Source: Castor canadensis
Lineage: Eukaryota > Chordata > Mammalia > Rodentia > Castoridae
Length of the DNA stretch: 64,000 bases
NCBI RefSeq assembly: GCF_047511655.1
Contig: NC_133397.1
Span: 10,875,501-10,939,500 of the forward strand
Direction of reading: 5' to 3'
Position 1 is the stretch's first letter. Each line of letters starts with the position of its first letter. A program made the position numbers and the translations under genes. The notes beneath the pieces were generated by a model. It was given only the letters and a program-made list of their open reading frames with translations. It was not told where the DNA came from and did no database searches. Shown one piece after another: positions 47,586 through 59,699 of this stretch.

Positions 47586-49843
47586 TCTGTAAGAGAAATT
47601 ACTAGATAAATATTGCTCCAGAAGTAAATTGTAATATAAATTTCTTGTCTGTATTTACGTTTTTGGTGACAAGTTTCACAATGAATATGCCAGTTTGTGA
47701 AACTTTGATAAAAATTCTGAGTAACATTATTGTGATGTATTTAACTCAGTGAAAACAGAACACCAACACAAAATAATATCATTTATTTTAGGATTGATAC
47801 AAGAAGAGCACAACTAAAATAAAACACTGTGTATACTTTCCTGTCATCGAGGGAAGACACACTGCTTAGGTTAGCATGGAGATTTCCTCTTAGTATACTA
47901 ATATTAATTTTATTTATTATATTCCTTGGCAAGTCCATGTATCACAGATGAATAGCTCAGGAGAGTGTTCAGGAGGGATCTGGAAAATACCAGCTGAGGA
48001 AATTACCAAAGCCCATTAGTCTTGGTCTAAGATCCTGAAGCCAGGACAACTTAATATATAAATCAAATAAGTTTTATGAATGTGCACTATCACTAGGCAA
48101 AAATAAACACACTACAAAAGTGAAATAGGAACAGAAGCAAAAAGCAGAATGAATGCAAAAGGGACCTTCTTTAATTTTGCAATGCTGTCTGCATCTGCTC
48201 TTTCATATCAGAGTTAGTGTTGGTTATGTGGTGTGAAGGAAAACAATAACAAAGATTTATACAAACTGCACTATGGTCCTTAAAATGATATTTATTCATG
48301 CTCAAAACTTGAAGTCTTACCTCCTAAAATCTGAATTGGATAAGTAATTATTAAAATTCCCATACTGTTTATCCATCTTTCCAGAATCTGTGTATGTATC
48401 TATCATTTTCTCTCTCTGACCAACCAAGTAGCATGTGAGGCATCTGCTGCCTGTCCCCTCAAGTGGAAGTCTAAATGCTTCTGCCTACTGCATCTTGGTA
48501 TTGGAGTTGCTGAGCAAAACATAATACAGTCAAGCCCTGAACAAAATAAGAAAAGACTCAATAGTGAGTGTTCATCCACTATGGCCAGTAGGTCCCTCCA
48601 GCACCTGATGCAAGGACATTCTTTGATCTATAGGCATCCATTTTTCTTGTGTCACAGAACAAAGGACCCATTTCTTGCTTCAGGGACAGAGTTTTCTATA
48701 GGGTTGGCCATATATCAGGTATTCTTACACTTAAACAAAATAAAGGAGTCCACATTGAGTCTGAAACGGGGAAAAGCAATGGCTGACAAGGGGAGGAGAC
48801 CACTACAGGCTGTCTGCACTCCATCTCATAGCAAGAAAGTGCTCCAGGCCAAGGCACATTCATATACATCCAAGTGCGCCTGGAAGACTTAATGCAGAAG
48901 AGTCCCTTTCCCAACTCCACCTAATAATATAAATGGGATAATTCTTCCTCTGGGTTCAATTCCAGGTGCTGACTACTTCCTATACTCCCCTCTGTCATCC
49001 ACAGTTTAATCAAAGAGCATATTCTTATCATGAACACAAATTTTGGAATAAAAGTATAGTTTAGCAAAAAAAAAAACCTGTTAGAGGCAAAACAGTGCTA
49101 TTGCTTTTTTACATTCTAATATGCATTTCTCTATATCTATTGACCACATAATCTGTGTGTGTTCTCAGATGGCCAAATTTCCATTGTATTCAGACTTTCA
49201 CTAATCGCTAAAAATTTATTGGGTAGGCCTTAGAAGTCTCTACCAAATTTTCTGAGGCCCATGAGTGATGAGAATAAATACTTTCCCTCTATGCAGTAGT
49301 TAGTTTTACCTTCTGAGAACTTCATGACTTCTACTTAAATCTTTCATGAATGCTTCTTTCTGTCACACTAGTTTTCTTTTAAAGCCATCTTGTGATTTTC
49401 ATTCCTGTCAGGCCCATACCAAGCCCACAATAGGCCAAACTCGATGATTTCCATAGATCTGACATATTGTAGAGAGACCAATGCCTTTTACTCAATAAAA
49501 TTAGTAAAAGTGTGATCAACAAAAAGATTCTTTCTTATGCTTGCATTTAGTCAGTGACCCTCTGAAGTGACTTTAAGATGTTAAAATTTATTTTCAGAAG
49601 ATAACAATGTATTATTTATTGAACACATCCAAATAGGACATGACTATTAAATACTAAAAGGTAGATAGGACATATTACAGATTTGACAAAGTCAGTGCTT
49701 TGTTGTGATATCAGTTGGTAGCTTATACTTCACAAGATTTCAGTATTTTATTCTTACAACTGCCTCATCAACTGGGAAATTAGGCATGATTTAAGTACGA
49801 CTAAGTGGCATAAAATGATAGGCCAGAGGGTGAGGGGAAGGAA
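47586..49843. other. Unassigned sequence, about 2.3 kb
   Basis: No confident repeat. The 103-codon frame at 48581-48892 (with an overlapping 74-codon reverse frame) has a basic, low-hydrophobicity C-terminal half and no recognisable domain. I regard it as chance. Confidence 0.5.
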
Positions 49844-50320
49844 TGACAGTGGTGACTCCACTTTGTATGAGAGAGTCATTTTAGAAGCAGATACCTGAAG
49901 GGGCACAAGAAACTATAGATGTCTTGAAATAACAGACCTCATACCAAGATAACAGAATGTAGCTGCAAGCTGTGGGTGGTGGGCCCCAAGGTCAGGCCAA
50001 GAAAACTGGACCCTCTCAGAACATTCTGTTCATAAGGATGTGGTCAGGCAGGTGGCCTGGTTCAGGGGAAGTTGAGTAGGTACCAACCAATCACAAATAT
50101 TTGGAATTTTAAGATAGAATATTTGGACCTGAGCTAGGCAGAGCTCTGTGTCCCTCCTAGTTTCCAGTTATACTATGGCATATCCTCCCTTAGCTCCTCC
50201 TGCACAGGAGTTTTTGCTGTCTTTTCAATAAACCTTTGCACTTGCTTTATGGGGATTAACTTCTGATCTGGCATCTTCAGTCATCAACTTTGCCCAGAAA
50301 TGAACTCAAAATCAGGAGGT
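49844..50320 (+). mobile_element. Solo LTR of an endogenous retrovirus
   Basis: The block is more GC-rich than its surroundings. It has a C-rich promoter-like region and a polyadenylation signal AATAAA at 50227-50232, embedded in 'cttttcaataaacctttgca', a typical LTR R/U5 sequence. It starts near a TG at 49844 and fades by about 50320. No internal retroviral sequence was recognised, which suggests a solo LTR. The class is not assigned. Confidence 0.6.
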
Positions 50321-51744
50321 CAGAGAAGCTACTCTGGAGAAAAGTATCAGAATCACTCACGAAGCAATCAGGCCATTAGTGGCACACTGAGGACCAGGGA
50401 TAGCATATGTCTATGAAAATAAATAATCTTGTTACGCTTCTGTCCAAGAACATTTTTTCCTCCTTTGAGGCCATCACACTTATTTCTAATCTTTAGCCTA
50501 ATATGGTCAAACAAATTTGGAGATTACAGATAGTATTCAGTTTTGGAAGTAGAGAGGAAATAAGAAAAGAGAATATTGAAGAGCCACAAATACAATATGT
50601 AAAATACCCAGACAATTTGTGGAGACTAGGCATGCTTTTAGTGATTTTCTATATGAGACCTGCATGAATTTTTCCATGCCAGCACATGGGTGGGCTTGGA
50701 AGAGTATGGATACTGAATTTGCTAAGGAAATGGAGAGTTTTATGAGTGTCACCAGTCTTGGTATCACCCTGTCTGTTTCTGAGGAAGGGATGCCCTGTGG
50801 ACTATCACAGCACTCTAAAAACAGTGGTTCCAATAGTCACAGAGGCCGTATCTGTAGAGCAAACCACTATCACAGGGAATTTCCAGAGTATTTTTTCTAA
50901 AGTCTCACAATTTGAGTATAAGACATTTTTACAGATGGCAAACCTTAAATTGTTCATAAAGGAAAATAAGCAATCAAGACCAAGTCTGTCATTTTAATTT
51001 ACACAGATATGGAGGAACAGGAAAACTAAACACAGAATGTGGCTAGCTGACTCTGGAAAACAACCATAGCTCTGCTCCTACCATTTAACAATTTTCTGCA
51101 AAATGAGCCATGTTAATGATCTTAAAAGATGTTCCTTCGTTCTATGAATTCACTGGACAGAATCTCATGATCTCCACCATCCCTGAAAACATTTCGCACA
51201 CAATGTTCTCTAAAGGGCTAGATCACAGGGTAGAAGGAACACTGAGATTGCATCCCCTACTTTGAGTATAGTAATAAACTAGATATTTTCATAATGTTAG
51301 GTAAAGGATGGGCTAGCTGTTGAGGTGTCTAAAATTGGTAATATTGGTTAAAAGGATTTTTCCATCAATAAAACTTAGAAACTTCTGTACTTTTGGAAAA
51401 ATTTAAAACTTTGTTTCTATAATGGAAGAGCAATATTCCCTGTGTAGAGTCCCTAGAAATGTCACAAAGCAATAAATCTCAATGTTAGTGGCACTTTGGA
51501 GAACATAGCATGGATTCTCTTAACTTCAGAGACTAAGGAAAGGAAGGCATGGCTTATTCGAGTTAATAGACCTAGCTGGAAAAAGGAGACATTCATTCAT
51601 TTACTAGCTTGTGAAGTCATTCAATAAGCATTTGCTGAGTACAAACCCTGAGTATCTAGAAAAGTGCTATGCCCTTGTGAGACAGAAAAGAATAAGGAAA
51701 ATGAAAGCTTAGGCCTACTACTAATTGTCCTCTACTCTAAGAGG
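50321..51744. other. Unassigned sequence with overlapping open frames
   Basis: Frames of 93 and 83 codons (50619-50900, 50746-50997) and a reverse frame of 98 codons (50537-50833) overlap in one region. Openness on several frames at once reflects low stop density and not coding. No domain recognised. Confidence 0.45.
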
Positions 51745-51860
51745 CAAATTCAAACTGGGCGTATTGGTAAGCCCAGAACTTGGGAGGCTGAGGTAGGGGA
51801 ATCACTAGTCTGAAGCAAACCTGGCTACATAGCAAGACCAAACCTCAAAAGAGTATCTTT
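51745..51860 (+). mobile_element. B1-like (7SL-derived) SINE, degraded
   Basis: The order 'aaactgggcgtattggtaag', 'cccagaacttgggaggctga' and 'cctggctacatagcaagacc' matches a B1/Alu-type monomer with an A-rich end. Confidence 0.75.
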
Positions 51861-52066
51861 ATAATTTAAAAAGAGGCAATTTCAAGGTGGTAGGCAAATC
51901 ATTGCATCATGAATTCTTATACCCTTAATCTGTCAAATAAACCTATTGTATGAGCACAATGTGTCTGAATGTGACACTCATGCTCTTTTGCTATCATAGG
52001 ATACATTTTATAAAGGAAATTACCTTTACTCAGAATTTTCTATTAGACAAGCATTGTGGTATGCAC

Positions 52067-52133
52067 TTTATATATATGTATATATATATATATATCTGTG
52101 TGTGTATATGTATATATATAAATGCGTATATAT
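52067..52133. repeat. TA/TG-rich simple repeat
   Basis: Runs of TA and TG dinucleotides give an alternating purine-pyrimidine tract, likely variable in length. Confidence 0.9.
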
Positions 52134-52771
52134 TTCCACATTGTTTTTAGAGAAGTTATAGTGATATGAAAATGTAAAAAATATATTTAATATTCAAAAG
52201 TAAGGTAACAAAACTTTTGTACCCAGTGTGATTTCTTTAAAAGAAATAAAGAACATTATTAAGACCATTGAAATATCTCTGCCCCTTCCTGATCCAACCA
52301 TCCTAGTGCCCAGAAAGAACCACTAGGCTGAACTTTTAAAATACCTTTGGTTATATTTATAATTTGAATAAGTGTGCACAGACCATCAGCATGCATGAAT
52401 TTATAGATGTAACCACTGTTAGTGGTTAGATGGCTTTCATAAGACAGCATAATTAACAGGACTTCCATGCATATTTTTCTGATTACAAAATAACCTGCTC
52501 TTTCCTGCCTTGTGGTACTCGCATTAGGTACAGATTAGTGTTCTTGCGTGACCACACTCACAATGCCCACTCAGCATTTTCTAGATTGCATTTTCCCCAA
52601 TCTCAATGCCAGTTTTCCTAGATCTTATGAATCCTGTTTATCTCTTCATTTTAAAATGCTCTAGTTAATTAACATAAAACAGACTTTCTCTTGATGAAAA
52701 ATATCGTTTTTCAAGTTTCATGCCTAAGATGTATTTCCATCAATGCAATAGCTAATTATAAACAGCTGTAT
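52134..52771. other. Unassigned sequence
   Basis: No gene or repeat recognised. Confidence 0.5.
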
Positions 52772-52829
52772 TAAGCGCGTGTGTGTGGATGTGTGTGTCT
52801 GTGGGTGAGTGGGTGTGAGTGAATGTGCC
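52772..52829. repeat. Degenerate TG-rich repeat
   Basis: Contains 'gcgcgtgtgtgtgg', 'gtgtgtgtctgtggg' and 'gagtgggtgtgagtg', an interrupted GT microsatellite. Confidence 0.85.
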
Positions 52830-52854
52830 ACCTGTTAGGTAAATAGTTAATACC

Positions 52855-53240
52855 ATGCACAGTAAAGAGCCACTGACTAAGGATTAAGAGATCCGTACTC
52901 ATCCCTGGCTCCAATGCCAACAAATTTTGTGATCAGCTAAAAATAGCAGACACTAAAATGTGTTTGTTGGGCTAACATTCCTGAGAGGTACCTTTGAGTT
53001 CAAAAATCAGTAAAAGTTTGCAGTCAAGTGTACAAACTCCAGTGACATAACACCACACTGCTATTATTATCTTGGGCAAAGTGTGTCTTTCTGATTGTAT
53101 ATATTATAGCCTATAAAATTGGTAACATTAGTAATAATAATTTCAGTAAATTTTATGGTGATTAAATGATTTAATTTATTTAGTAGTTTAATAATGTACC
53201 TAGCAAATGCTTAGTAGTTAATAAATGTAATTATATTTTC
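52855..53240 (-). mobile_element. MIR SINE, reverse strand
   Basis: The + strand shows antisense MIR order: 'gtaaagagccactgac', 'ctcatccctggctcc', 'tatcttgggcaaagtgtgtc' and 'tggtgattaaatgatttaat', ending 'cttagtagttaataaatgta'. A segment of about 60-100 bases in the middle (52950-53060) does not fit and may be an insertion. Confidence 0.65.
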
Positions 53241-54018
53241 TAAAATAGTGACAAAAATGGGATATGAAAAATACTTTATAACTGAGTTTAGCATAAGTTA
53301 AAAAGTTCACACCATGTCTTTCACTAAACATAAAAAGTATCTGAAAAGAAAAGTATGCATGGAATAATTATTAATCTATGTATCTCTATATTAAGTGAAA
53401 AGAACTACAGGCAGAAATAAAAATGACTTGCCTGGTTTCACAGCAAATGAGCAATGAGCACGCTTACAATTTCCCTTCTATCATTGGGGAAGCTGTTGGC
53501 TTCCACCATCCATTGTCCAGTGGCTGATGTTCCCTCATCTTAACTTGCACATTATGGTGGCTACTCTCTGCCTCCCCAAGGAAAGGACAAATTGCCTTCT
53601 GCTTATTCCCCCATCAATCAGGCAGAGTAATAGGTTATTTCCTGGAATCCTCAGATATGTGTCCAGCTTAATTCAAGCCCTAGTTGTTGGAAAGTGTTCA
53701 AAGTGAGTGTTAATAGGTAAGATTTGAAGACAAGAGTTTATAAAAGTAATTCTGCCCACTAGAAAATTTTAATCATGGTCTGTCTTTCTGACTTCCAGCA
53801 AAATTTAATAGTTCTTTTGTGTAACAGGTGGGACTCAAGGAGAAGAAAATAATCTAGTATTGTTTTTGTATCTCAAATAATTAACAAAACTTAAATCACA
53901 AAATGGATTACCTGATAAATAGAATCTATGCTTCGACAGACATGGAGTTGTAGGCAATTCAGTGAATGAAAGGGGTTTGATGTGCTCTATTAATAGGATA
54001 ATCCATAAGTAATATGTG
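53241..54018. other. Unassigned sequence
   Basis: No gene or repeat recognised. Confidence 0.5.
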
Positions 54019-54334
54019 GGGTAAAAATGCAAATCAAGAAATAAAAAAAAAAACAGTGAATACTGACATGGGGAAAAACAACCCTAATAAATGTCTCACG
54101 TGCATGTAAACTGGTCCATCCACTGTGGATGTCAGTGTGCAGGTTCCTCAAAAAGTTAAAAATAGAACTTCTGTACAATCCAAACCATACAACTTCTGGG
54201 TATATAACCAAATGAATCAAATCAGATTACTATAGAGATCCCTGTATACCAGTATTTGTTATGGCTCTATTTACAGTAAACAAATTGAGTTCAGCCTAGG
54301 TATTATCCATAAGTGAATAAAGAGATTTGGTATA
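54019..54334 (+). mobile_element. L1 ORF2 end, left part (split by SINE)
   Basis: Forward L1 with 'cactgtggatgtcagtgtgc', 'caggttcctcaaaaagttaa' and 'ccataagtgaataaagagat', interrupted at 'ttggtata' by the composite SINE. Confidence 0.75.
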
Positions 54335-54545
54335 CTGGTCATGGTGGGTGACAACTGTAATCCCAGCTATATGGGAGGCAGAGGCAGGAGGATCGCAGTT
54401 CAGGTTGGCCCACAGGGAAAAAATACGAGACTCTGTCTGAAAAATAAACTAAAGAATAAAGGACCCAGGGATATGACTCAAGTGGTAGAGTGCTTGCCTA
54501 GCAAACACAAGACCGTTATTTCAAATCCCATACCACCAAAAGCAT
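54335..54545 (+). mobile_element. Composite SINE: 7SL-derived left, ID-like right
   Basis: The left part has the 7SL-type sequence 'ggtcatggtgggtgacaact', 'gtaatcccagctatatggga' and 'gcaggaggatcgcagttca', ending in an A-rich linker (gaaaaataaactaaagaata). A tRNA-like ID part follows, with the A-box region 'tgactcaagtggtagagtgc', 'ttgcctagcaaacacaaga', a decayed B box and 'ataccaccaaaa'. Joined B1-ID elements are known from several non-murine rodent lineages, so this element is a useful clue to the species. It sits in an L1 that is therefore older. Confidence 0.85.
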
Positions 54546-54569
54546 ATGAGATACACATGCATACACACA

Positions 54570-54920
54570 CATACAATGGAGTTTTACTTAGCTAAATAGA
54601 AGAATGAAATTAGGTTGTTTATAAGGAAATGGATGGAACCTGAAGTTGTTACATTAAGTGAAATAAGCCACTTAAGCCAAAAAGACAAGTGTCACATGTT
54701 TTCTCTCACTTGTGGAAACTGAGGGGAAAACAAGGTATAAAGCCATGAAAGTAAAAGGGGAGCTATTAGAGAAGTGGAAGGGAAAGGGAGGAAAGGGGAG
54801 GTAGAACAAGAAGGAACAATTGAGGTGACTATTATCAAAGTGTATCATATGTAGGTATGGAAATGTCATAATGAAACCCCTTACTTTCTACAATTATTAT
54901 ACGCCAATTTAAAAAGCCAG
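54570..54920 (+). mobile_element. L1 ORF2 end and 3' UTR, right part
   Basis: L1 resumes with 'aatggagttttacttagcta', reaches the ORF2 end near 'cacatgttttctctcacttg' and continues into a UTR with a purine-rich tract (gaagtggaagggaaagggag) and 'ggaaatgtcataatgaaacc'. This UTR lineage matches 2359-2692 and 18705-18903. Confidence 0.8.
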
Positions 54921-55904
54921 TTGCTTAACATCAGGTCACTACTGGTCACTTTTCTTGTAAGGGTTAAAGAAGTGGGAACTTCCCTTATTACATTTAGGAA
55001 AACAAGACTCTCATTCATTTCCATGAGTCACCTGTTTTCAGGGGAACAGGGCCTATTTGGGGGATTTACCTCCATCTTTGAAGTTACAGGTTGATTATGT
55101 GGGGCTTAGCCTGAGTTATTTCATTTTAGTTGGTCTGATCTGCTGGAGCTTGACACAGTTGTGTCCTGTAATTTTATTCAACAGAGCAATCTTATTTTCT
55201 TTTTCCTCTTAATCTTCTTTATTACTGTTGAAGTTTTTAATCATGTCACGTGATCATTGAATAGTTGATTCTAATTTATGAATTTTGCAGATGCTAATTT
55301 TTGCTTGGTTGTATATTTTTTGGTTTGCCTTTTTATAATTTTAAGTGACTATTTTTATAGATTGTATACTGGCTATTGTTGAACAGCCAGTTCAACAACA
55401 CTTTTGGGTGGTTAATCTACTTTTCCTCTCTGATAGTTATTAAGATCTCCATATTATGTGTTCTGTACCTTCTCTAAAACATATGGAATTACTTTTATTT
55501 ATTACACATGAAATTCCTTATGCCTCCAAGTTGTCAAGATTCATGTTTTTCTCCAACTTGAGGAGTTTTCAACCAGTTTTAATTCAAATATTACTGCATT
55601 GTTTACCTCCTCCCCTCAGTTATCACATACTTGGCGAGGGAAATGAAATACTTGGTAAATACTGTTTTCTACTCCTGACATTTTTCACCTGGTTTAAACC
55701 TGTTGTCATTTCACACTATCTTTTTTCCAACACCTTACTGCATTAGCATCAAGAAATTGCTGGGAATTCCACAATGAGACTATTCAGCAGAAAAAAACCC
55801 ATAAATTTGACCTATTTTTTTCTTCAAGCTTTTTTTGATAAATAAGTAAAATTTCTCATATATACTGGATCTTTCTCACTGGTATAAAATTCCATGATAA
55901 TATC
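54921..55904. other. Unassigned sequence
   Basis: Weak hints of antisense ancient L1 occur around 55540-55620 but are not convincing. The 96-codon frame at 55456-55746 has no domain. Confidence 0.4.
55376..55398. repeat. Perfect 9-bp hairpin
   Basis: The arm 'ttgttgaac' (55376-55384), the loop 'agcca' and then the exact reverse complement (55390-55398). Too short to imply function. Confidence 0.8.
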
Positions 55905-56124
55905 TCCAATATGAACAAAAAGTCCTCTGGGACTTTTCTTTTACCAACAAATCTTTCTCTCAACAACAGTGCTAGAACAAATTGTTTCTGGTGACGCCCA
56001 CTCTTCACCTGTTCTCCTATGAACTTACTGCATTCAGATTTTTTTACTCTACCACTCCACTAAAACTGTTCTTATAAATCTCTTAACAACCTTGTGCTTT
56101 GCCACATCCAGTGGTCATCTATCA
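55905..56124 (+). mobile_element. L2 LINE, 5' part of the copy
   Basis: The words 'ctccactaaaactgttctta', 'tctcttaacaaccttgtgc' and 'gccacatccagtggtcatct' follow the L2 sequence before the well-known 3' region. The copy is interrupted by an LTR at 56125. Confidence 0.6.
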
Positions 56125-56395
56125 GTGGGTGCTACAATTTAGATCTGTAACATGATAAAAATTTGTATTTTGAAGACTTGACTTTCAGCTTCGTTCTATT
56201 GGGAACTGCTGGAACCTTTAAGAAATTGGACCTATGGAAAGCCCCTGCTCACTGGTGGCATGCCCTCGAAGGGGATTATGGGCCTCTGGTCTCTTCCCAG
56301 CACCTTGAAAAGAACAGCTTCCCCTACAACACACTTCCATCTTGATTGGCTGCCTTCCTACAGACTAATTTTCTTTCTCTGTCCCTTTATTTTCA
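56125..56395 (+). mobile_element. MaLR-type LTR fragment inside L2
   Basis: It begins 'gtgctacaatttagatctg' and continues 'ttctattgggaactgctgga', 'acctttaagaaattggacc' and 'catgccctcgaaggggatta'. This is the word order of an ERVL-MaLR (MST/MLT1-like) LTR. The 3' half is short. L2 continues on the right, so the LTR inserted into the L2 copy. Confidence 0.6.
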
Positions 56396-57412
56396 TCCTG
56401 ATCTTTACATGTTTTAATGTTCCTAACCTCAGTCTTTAGTTTTTCTTTGCTAGTGACACAAAACTCCTCAGCCACCTCACTCAAACTCAAAACTATAAAT
56501 ACATGCTACAGACTCTCAGATTTTGTATCGCTAACTCTGAACTTCCCCAAATTTCAGTCATTTGTCTGCTACTTATATCTTCACTTCGATGTTTATCTAA
56601 TGTTTCAGATCCAATATTCAAAACTGAACTCTTATCTTTAAATCTTAAAAATATCCCTCACAGTGTTCCTCATCCTTATAAATGACACTTACTTGTTTAG
56701 ATCTCTTCAATTTCCTTCCTGAACACCCAGTAAGCAATCAATTGTACTTAGAAAAATCCTTATCTAGTCAATGTCACATGTCTTCTATTCTAATAGTCAG
56801 GTTCTTTATACCAGTTGCCCACACGGAAGCCACAATGATTTTAAAAACAGATTATGTCACTTCTCTGATTAAATTCCTCCTGTGGCTTCTTACTGTCAAA
56901 CAGGGAGTTCAATGTAAAATCTACTAAAGCCTGCACAACCTGACTTGATCACACCCAACCTTAGTCCTCCAACCCATTCTCTACTACTTAATTCCTTGCT
57001 CACTATTTTCCTGTGATCAGTCAAGCCACACTCACTCCTCCTCACACTCAGCTCAATGTCATGACCTTTGCATTTGCTCTTTTTAGATGGCTGTTACCAG
57101 AAAGTGGCTTCTTTGTGTCCTATAGATCTCTGCACAAAGGTTTCTTTCTTAACAATTTGCTCTGATCATTTTTTCTGAAATACTTTCTAATATACATATT
57201 TTCTACCATTGAACTTACTAGAACTTACAATGAACTGGCATTATATTTTGATTATTTATCGTATATTTAATTCATTTATTTTCTATCCTATTCGATATTA
57301 TGGCTTCTTTGACAAGATTGACTTTCATGTTTATTGACATTAACTTGGAGTCTTACACAATGGCAACCAAATAGTAGCTGTTAAATAAATATGGATTAAG
57401 TGAGAAAATGAC
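56396..57412 (+). mobile_element. L2 LINE, 3' part
   Basis: Clear L2 order: 'tcttcacttcgatgtttatc', 'caaaactgaactcttatctt', 'gattatgtcacttctctgat', 'attaaattcctcctgtggct', 'catgacctttgcatttgctc' and an end at 'ctgttaaataaatatggatt'. Together with 55905-56124 this gives over 1.2 kb of L2. It includes part of the former reverse-transcriptase reading frame, now full of stops. The short frames at 56417-56685 and 56682-56927 are L2 remnants. Confidence 0.85.
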
Positions 57413-57429
57413 TATATTTTATCATATAT

Positions 57430-57508
57430 GGCTAGAGGTGTGGCTCAAGTGTACAGTGCCTGCCTAACAAGCATGATACCCTGAGTCCAAACCCAAGTAC
57501 CACTAAAA
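57430..57508 (+). mobile_element. ID-like tRNA-derived SINE
   Basis: Reads 'ggctagaggtgtggctcaag' (A-box region), 'agtgcctgcctaacaagcat', 'ccctgagtccaaacccaag' (B-box region) and 'taccactaaaaaa'. Nearly complete monomer with an A-tail. It is the same family as the right half of 54335-54545. Confidence 0.85.
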
Positions 57509-58470
57509 AAATTCTATTTGTCAAATTTAATTACTTAAACCTCAGTAACACAAAAAGAAAGTTACATATAATATTTCATCATATAGTTTATATTACAAAG
57601 CACCTTATGAATGGCTACATATTTCTATACATACTTTCATTAAGTCCTTATGATAAGGTTGACAATCAAAAATCCAAACATCTCTTGTCTAAAACCTCTT
57701 ACTTTCTTATGGCAGAGACATGTAAACCTCTCTGTAAGTTTAACAAACCTTATGACAACGGCTGATATTCATGGAACTTTTTAAAATAACAAAGCAGTAT
57801 GCTTAGGTACATCATTTTAATCCATACTAAAACAAAGACTGGTTATATTTGTACTACTTTTCTCAACTTATAGAAACTAAGTGAAACTAAATAATGTTAA
57901 TCACCAATTGTCACCCACATAGATGGGTCACTAATTGAAACTCCGTTCACCTCTTTAACCCATGCTATTTACATTAACTACTTTACAGATCATTAAATAA
58001 ACTTATCTGTATCAATAACTACATAAATAATTTCTACTTAAAAAATTTACTTCATTTTAGTTCTACTTTGATATTCGAGCACATTTTTCCTTGAATTTAA
58101 TCCATATGAGTCTGACATGAATTTTAGGTGATTTATTTAAAAGTTCAATAATTTGATAGAGTTCTTTTGGAGAATCTTCATGTAGTATCTTAATTTTCCA
58201 TAAATGCTCATTGCAGTTAGACATCTTCTCTAAAGACCATTGATTGTGTCTCCTGTGAACACTCTGACAAATCCCATGGCTGAGGGAGGCAGTTTGTTCT
58301 ACTTATCCCTATGAGAGGAAGGGCATAAAACAAACTTATAGGTATCACTCAGAATATACTGTTAGGTCTGATGCCACTTGCTTGTTTGTTTGCTTGTTTG
58401 TTTATTTTTTCACAAGATGGAAGGGTTCATTTACTATGAGAGGGGCCTGGACCTCAAGTGCTAGAGGTGC
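57509..58470. other. Unassigned sequence
   Basis: Contains a short TTTG-type simple repeat (58378-58408). Otherwise no gene or repeat recognised. Confidence 0.5.
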
Positions 58471-58985
58471 TGACCGTAGCGCTCTACAATCACGTGCACT
58501 GCTGTAGACGGGTGTGAGGTTTTCCCCAAAGACCCATCTATGGAAGGATTGCTCCCCAGGGCAATGTTCAGAGGTGGTGTGATGGTCGTGTGATTAGATC
58601 GTGAAGGCTCTGACCTGACGAATGAATTATGATTCATTGACATTGATGGAGTCATAATTGACAGAAATATTAGGAGGTGGCAGAAACTGTAGAAAGTGGG
58701 GCCTTATTGGAGGAAGTGGGTCCCTGGGGACACACCTGTGAAGGGCATATTTTGTCCCCAGTCTTTCGTCTCTCCGTCTCTCTCTGTTTCCTCCATGCCA
58801 TGAGCTGAGCAACTTGCCTGCGATGTCCTCCCACATAAATGCTTCTGCCTTATTATGGGCATAAAAGCTATGGATCCAGGCAACCACAGACTAAACCTCT
58901 ACAACAATAAGTCAAAATAATTCTCCCTTCCTTTAAGTTGTTTTCCTATCAGGTATTTTGTCACAGTGATGAAAACTGACCAAAC
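58471..58985 (+). mobile_element. MaLR-type LTR
   Basis: The right half follows the ERVL-MaLR order: 'gaaagtggggccttattgga', 'ggaagtgggtccctgggg', 'ctctccgtctctctctgttt', 'ccatgccatgagctgagc' and 'aagttgttttcctatcagg', ending 'ttttgtcacagtgatgaaaa'. The left edge is uncertain. It is fairly well preserved compared with the fragment at 56125. The two reverse frames here (58461-58655, 58627-58887) are chance frames in the LTR. Confidence 0.65.
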
Positions 58986-59699
58986 CAAGTATATATTGAG
59001 CAGCTATGTGAAAATATAAAGTGACTAACATATGTATGTAATGTGATATCCTTGTATTCCAGTCCTGTTACCTCTTGAGTCTATGATGGTGTGAAAATTA
59101 GTGATGCTCAGTTAAAAGAACAGTTTAAAGATGGTTATTTTTTTGAAGCCATACATGTTGGGCACTAAAATGGCTACCAACAACAAAAATAATTAAGTGC
59201 CCTGATTGCATCTTGTCATTTATTTCTATTCCCTTTTACATATCCAATACTTCAAATACACAAAACTTACACCCAGGAACGCCACTACCTGCGGTTACAT
59301 AATATATGCTAGTCCTCAGCCTAGAATATCCCTTCCCTTCTGATAATAATTTTGGTAATATTGGTAATATTTTCCACTGACATCTGAGACAAAGTTAGTA
59401 ATATATCTGCATACACAGCTATCTCTTCAAGTAGTGAGTCCTATAAGGTATATATTATCAATAATAAATGTTATTTCTCTTTGTATTCCTAACTTCAGGA
59501 AAAAGGCGCGATTTGTAGAAAAATTGTGATAACTGATGAGTTCATGAATTAATGAATTTCAAGTACTTAATATAAATCCAGGTTTCAAAAGTAAAGTTAA
59601 ACATTGATGGAGAAATTTAAAAGCAGAGGTACAGATCAGAGACACTATTCACTGTTGGTTATGTGTCTATTAGCAGCAAGCCAAGTATAATAAATCAGT
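58986..59699. other. Unassigned sequence
   Basis: No gene or repeat recognised. Confidence 0.5.

Noticed and set aside
48581-48892. 103-codon forward frame as a possible gene
   Set aside because: No domain, no splice or promoter context, and an overlapping reverse frame. The length is within chance for this composition.
50537-50997. Three overlapping frames of 83-98 codons
   Set aside because: Simultaneous openness in two forward frames and one reverse frame indicates low stop density and not selection on one protein.
57430-57508. A functional tRNA gene
   Set aside because: The A and B box regions are tRNA-like, but the cloverleaf is not maintained and an A-tail follows. It is an ID-type SINE.
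58378-58470. An ID-type SINE in reverse orientation left of the MaLR LTR
   Set aside because: Only the word 'gtagcgctctac' is reminiscent of an ID element. The A and B box order could not be confirmed.
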